Below are positions 4,459 through 6,979 of a stretch of DNA of 6,979 nucleotides, piece by piece. The stretch lies in NCBI GenBank assembly GCA_002508495.1, contig DANA01000115.1, forward strand, positions 33,447-40,425, written 5' to 3'. The first letter of the stretch is position 1. Each line of letters starts with the position of its first letter. The position numbers were made by a program, and so were the translations under genes. The DNA is from Methanoregula sp. UBA276 (GTDB lineage: Archaea > Halobacteriota > Methanomicrobia > Methanomicrobiales > Methanospirillaceae). Below the pieces are notes generated by a model that was not told the origin of the DNA, searched no databases, and saw only the letters and a program-made list of their open reading frames with translations.

Positions 4459-6647
4459 TCGAAACGCTTGCGGTTCCAAAAACCCTCCGGGAGCGGTATC
4501 AGAAAGGCGGGATCACCGAGCTCTATCCCCCGCAGGCAGAATGTGTCGGGCGGGGATTGCTGGCGGGAAAAAACCAACTCGTGGCCATCCCTACTGCGAG
4601 CGGTAAAACGCTCATCGCTGAGATGGTGATGCATGCCCAGATCGCCAAAGGGGGCAAATGCCTGTATATCGTACCACTCAAGGCGCTGGCGAGCGAGAAG
4701 TACGATGAGTTCAGCGGCAAGGGTGTCCGCATAGGGATCGCTACCGGTGATTTTGACCGGCGGGAGGATACGCTGGGCGGGAACGATATCATCGTTGCCA
4801 CCAGCGAGAAGGTCGATTCTCTTCTCAGGAACAGTACCCGCTGGATCAATGAGATAACGCTCCTTGTCGTTGACGAAATCCATCTCATCGATTCGGAAAA
4901 CCGTGGTCCCACGCTCGAGATGGTAATCGCAAAAATGCGGTGCCGGAACCCGGGTATGCAGGTTATCGGCCTCTCGGCGACCATCGGAAACCCTAACCTG
5001 CTGGCCAGCTGGCTTGATGCAGAACTGATAACCAGCAGCTGGCGCCCGGTCGATCTCCGGCAGGGAATCTTCTGGGATGACCGGATTATCTTCCGCGAAG
5101 GAGAGCGGGCGGTCAAAAAAATTTCCCACAACTACGAAGACCTCAACCTCTGCCTTGACACGATTGCTGAGGGCGGCCAATGCCTCGTATTTGTCTCTTC
5201 CCGGCGAAATGCCGAGGCGTTTGCCAAGCGCGCTGCCGGGGCGATCAAGAGCGGGGAGGCGGAACTCAAAGCCCTTGCAGGGCGGATCCGTTCTTCGGCA
5301 GAGACGGAAATGGGCAAGACCCTTGCTCTTTGTGTCGAATCCGGGTCTGCATTTCACCATGCGGGCCTCAGCCGCGATGAGCGCAAGATCGTTGAAGAGG
5401 GGTTCCGGCAGGGGTTCATCAAATGCATCTCATCAACGCCTACGCTTGCAGCAGGCCTCAACCTCCCGGCCCGGCGGGTGATCATCCGGGATTATCTCAG
5501 GTTCACTGCCGGGGAAGGGATGCAGCCGATCCCGGCAAGCGAGTACCACCAGATGGCCGGCAGGGCCGGGCGCCCCCGCCTCGACCCGTACGGGGAGGCC
5601 GTGCTGATCGCCAAAGACGAAGGGCAGGTAACGGAGCTGTTCGAGTATTACATCGATGCTCCTGCAGAGGATGTACATTCAAAGATTGCTGAACCGACTG
5701 CCCTTTACTCGCACGTGCTCTCCCTCATCGCGTCCGGATTTGCCGGTACCCATGACGAGCTTGCCGGGTTCATGAACCGGAGTTTTTATGTCCACGAGCA
5801 CCGGCAGGGCCGGCTCATGCAGCGTGCGGTCAATGCGGCGTTGAAATTTCTGATCGAGGCAGAGATGGTGATGGAGGTCGGCGAGCACCTCGGGGCTACA
5901 GGATTTGGATCCCTTGTCTCCCGCCTCTACATTGATCCCCGGAGTGCAGCTAGGATCGTTTCGGCGATGAGGATGAGGGACGAGTATACCGATATCGGTA
6001 TCCTCCAGATCATCTGCAGCACACCCGATATGCCACGGTTGTACGTCCGCAACGCGGACCGGGCCCAGCTTGACCGGATGATTGAGGCCCATGCTGATGA
6101 GCTCTGGGTGCCCATGCCGGACGAAGAGGATGAGGCTGAAGAGTATTACCGGGGGATCAAGACCGCGATGCTTCTTGCTGACTGGACTGATGAGATGCCC
6201 GATGCCCGGATCTGCGAGCGCTATGCGGTAGGCCCCGGGGATCTCTTTGGCATGGTCGAGAGTGTCAACTGGCTGCTGCATGCAACTGCAGAGCTGGCGC
6301 GGATGTTTGTCCCGTCATTCCACCCGCAGGTACGGGATTTCGAGACCTGCATGAAGAACGGGATCCGGCGCGAGCTTCTTCCCCTTGTCCGGTTGCGGAG
6401 TATCGGGCGGGTCCGTGCCCGCCGGCTCTTCAATAACGGGATATCATCCCCGGAGGCTGTCCGTGCAGCCGGGATTGAGACGGTGACCCGCATCATCGGG
6501 CGGGGCATTGCTGAACAGATCTTTGACCAACTCGAAAACAAAAAGAGATCCCCGTCACTGACCGCTAAGCAGGCACAAAAGAACGGAAACGGAGGAGCGG
6601 ATGACCAGAATTCTGCCGGACAATCAACGCTCTCCTGCTTCAGGTAA
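4452..6647 (+). CDS. hel308: ATP-dependent DNA helicase Hel308 (Hjm)
   Basis: 731 residues, the family's usual size. Hel308 is a 3'-5' superfamily 2 helicase that unwinds lagging strands at stalled replication forks. Visible motifs: Q-like YPPQAE (25-30); Walker A AIPTASGKT (45-53); Ia PLKALASEKY (75-84); TGD and TSEK (98-120); DEIH (141-144); GLSATIGNP (173-181); IV CLVFVSSRR (244-252); V TPTLAAGLNLPARR (329-342); VI QMAGRAGRPRLD (367-378). The winged-helix region (about 400-500) and ratchet-helix domain (about 505-640) follow. The C-terminal helix-hairpin lid has RSIGRVRARRLFNNGI (649-664). The tail from about 697 is polar and ends QSTLSCFR, which resembles a PCNA-interacting peptide. The start is a TTG giving MLIETLAVPKTL, in register with the family N-terminus; no in-frame ATG or GTG occurs between the upstream stop (4398) and it. 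The 3' end overlaps cgi121 by 47 bases. Confidence 0.96.
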   Translation: MLIETLAVPKTLRERYQKGGITELYPPQAECVGRGLLAGKNQLVAIPTASGKTLIAEMVMHAQIAKGGKCLYIVPLKALASEKYDEFSGKGVRIGIATGDFDRREDTLGGNDIIVATSEKVDSLLRNSTRWINEITLLVVDEIHLIDSENRGPTLEMVIAKMRCRNPGMQVIGLSATIGNPNLLASWLDAELITSSWRPVDLRQGIFWDDRIIFREGERAVKKISHNYEDLNLCLDTIAEGGQCLVFVSSRRNAEAFAKRAAGAIKSGEAELKALAGRIRSSAETEMGKTLALCVESGSAFHHAGLSRDERKIVEEGFRQGFIKCISSTPTLAAGLNLPARRVIIRDYLRFTAGEGMQPIPASEYHQMAGRAGRPRLDPYGEAVLIAKDEGQVTELFEYYIDAPAEDVHSKIAEPTALYSHVLSLIASGFAGTHDELAGFMNRSFYVHEHRQGRLMQRAVNAALKFLIEAEMVMEVGEHLGATGFGSLVSRLYIDPRSAARIVSAMRMRDEYTDIGILQIICSTPDMPRLYVRNADRAQLDRMIEAHADELWVPMPDEEDEAEEYYRGIKTAMLLADWTDEMPDARICERYAVGPGDLFGMVESVNWLLHATAELARMFVPSFHPQVRDFETCMKNGIRRELLPLVRLRSIGRVRARRLFNNGISSPEAVRAAGIETVTRIIGRGIAEQIFDQLENKKRSPSLTAKQAQKNGNGGADDQNSAGQSTLSCFR
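6591..6597 (+). promoter_or_regulatory. Strong Shine-Dalgarno for cgi121 inside hel308
   Basis: GGAGGAG ends 3 bases (core GGAGG ends 5 bases) before the ATG at 6601 and lies within the hel308 coding tail. It is among the strongest ribosome-binding sites in the window. A competing site, AGGTAATCC at 6642-6650, precedes the later in-frame ATG at 6652. Confidence 0.6.
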
Positions 6648-6979
6648 TCCCATGTCGTTTGAACTGTCTCCAGAACAGATCCGGGCCGCATCCTGCACAA
6701 TCACCGACCGTTCTGCATTCCTTCAATGGATACAAGAGATTGCGCAAAAGTACGATACGCACATCGTCTGTTTCAATGCCAGGTTGATGGCGGGCCGCAG
6801 GCACGCTGTGCTTGCTGTTACGCTGGCTTTCCGTGCGTTTGAAGAGGGGTCGAACATCTCAAATACCCCCGAAATGGAGGCACTCCTGTTTGCTGCGGGG
6901 TCACGCCAGTGCACCGTTGCCGCTTCTTTTGGTATACAGGAAGGAGAAAACCAGCTCCTGGTCTGTTGTCTGCCAGAGA
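6601..6979 (+). CDS. cgi121: KEOPS complex subunit Cgi121 (partial, 3' end beyond window)
   Basis: 126 codons are visible before the right edge. Cgi121 belongs to the KEOPS complex (Kae1, Bud32, Cgi121, Pcc1), which installs N6-threonylcarbamoyladenosine at A37 of ANN-decoding tRNAs; Cgi121 binds Bud32 and the tRNA CCA end. Family features, counted from the 6601 start, are IVCFNARLMAGRRHAVLAVTLAFRAF (55-80), then NISNTPEMEALLFAAGSRQC (85-104) matching the conserved N-x-x-x-E-x-L-x-x-x-S-G-x-R-Q signature. Next comes VAASFGIQEGENQLLVCCLPE. Two in-frame starts are possible: ATG 6601 with GGAGGAG, overlapping hel308 by 47 bases, or ATG 6652 just after the hel308 stop with AGGTAATCC. I chose the first for its stronger ribosome-binding site. 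The first 17 residues it adds (MTRILPDNQRSPASGNP) are unremarkable, so 6652 may be the true start. Translation is likely coupled to hel308. Confidence 0.9.
   Translation, partial: MTRILPDNQRSPASGNPMSFELSPEQIRAASCTITDRSAFLQWIQEIAQKYDTHIVCFNARLMAGRRHAVLAVTLAFRAFEEGSNISNTPEMEALLFAAGSRQCTVAASFGIQEGENQLLVCCLPE

Noticed and set aside
4425..5360. 311-codon minus-strand ORF opposite hel308
   Set aside because: Long antisense frames are expected opposite GC-rich coding sequence. The plus strand carries complete helicase motifs, and the antisense translation has no recognisable domain.
1..6979. CRISPR array, insertion sequence, tRNA or integration site
   Set aside because: I saw no regularly spaced repeats, terminal inverted repeats, transposase motifs, or tRNA-like cloverleaf with a T-loop.

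Overview
The window reads as ordinary chromosomal DNA from a methanogenic euryarchaeon. I infer the order Methanomicrobiales, something like Methanoregula, from the protein style and the moderately GC-rich coding sequence; I have not run a database match. The evidence for Archaea is strong: a phosphorylating type II GAPDH, a short archaeal/eukaryotic-type TyrRS with an HLGH motif, a RIO1 kinase, a two-KH Dim2/Pno1-like protein, the Hel308 helicase and the KEOPS subunit Cgi121. Several starts lack a Shine-Dalgarno sequence but have an AT-rich box roughly 25-30 bases upstream, as in leaderless archaeal transcripts.

Layout. At the left edge, on the minus strand, lies the first part of a cysteine-containing protein resembling TudS/DUF523-related putative desulfidases (start at 197, running off the window). 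It diverges from tsr3 (228-719), an rRNA aminocarboxypropyltransferase. A 136-base AT-rich intergenic region leads into gap (856-1887), followed 25 bases later by tyrS (1913-2854) and 26 bases later by rio1 (2881-3669). After 83 bases comes the two-KH protein (3753-4298). A 153-base AT-rich region with a likely promoter precedes hel308 (4452-6647), whose 3' end overlaps the start of cgi121 (from 6601, cut by the right edge).

How the genes fit together. Three of the seven plus-strand genes (tsr3, rio1, two-KH/Dim2-like) have homologues that act late in small-ribosomal-subunit maturation. TyrRS and the KEOPS subunit (t6A in tRNA) add tRNA functions, so the window is largely a translation and ribosome-biogenesis neighbourhood. 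Type II GAPDH (central carbon metabolism) and Hel308 (repair of stalled replication forks) are the non-translation members. There is no mobile element, CRISPR array, tRNA or rRNA gene, and I see no convincing novel multi-gene system. The points most worth a second look are the partial minus-strand gene at the left edge, a PIP-box-like tail on Hel308, the hel308/cgi121 overlap with two possible starts, and the two TTG-initiated genes (rio1, hel308) that each follow a tiny ATG-led ORF overlapping their start.
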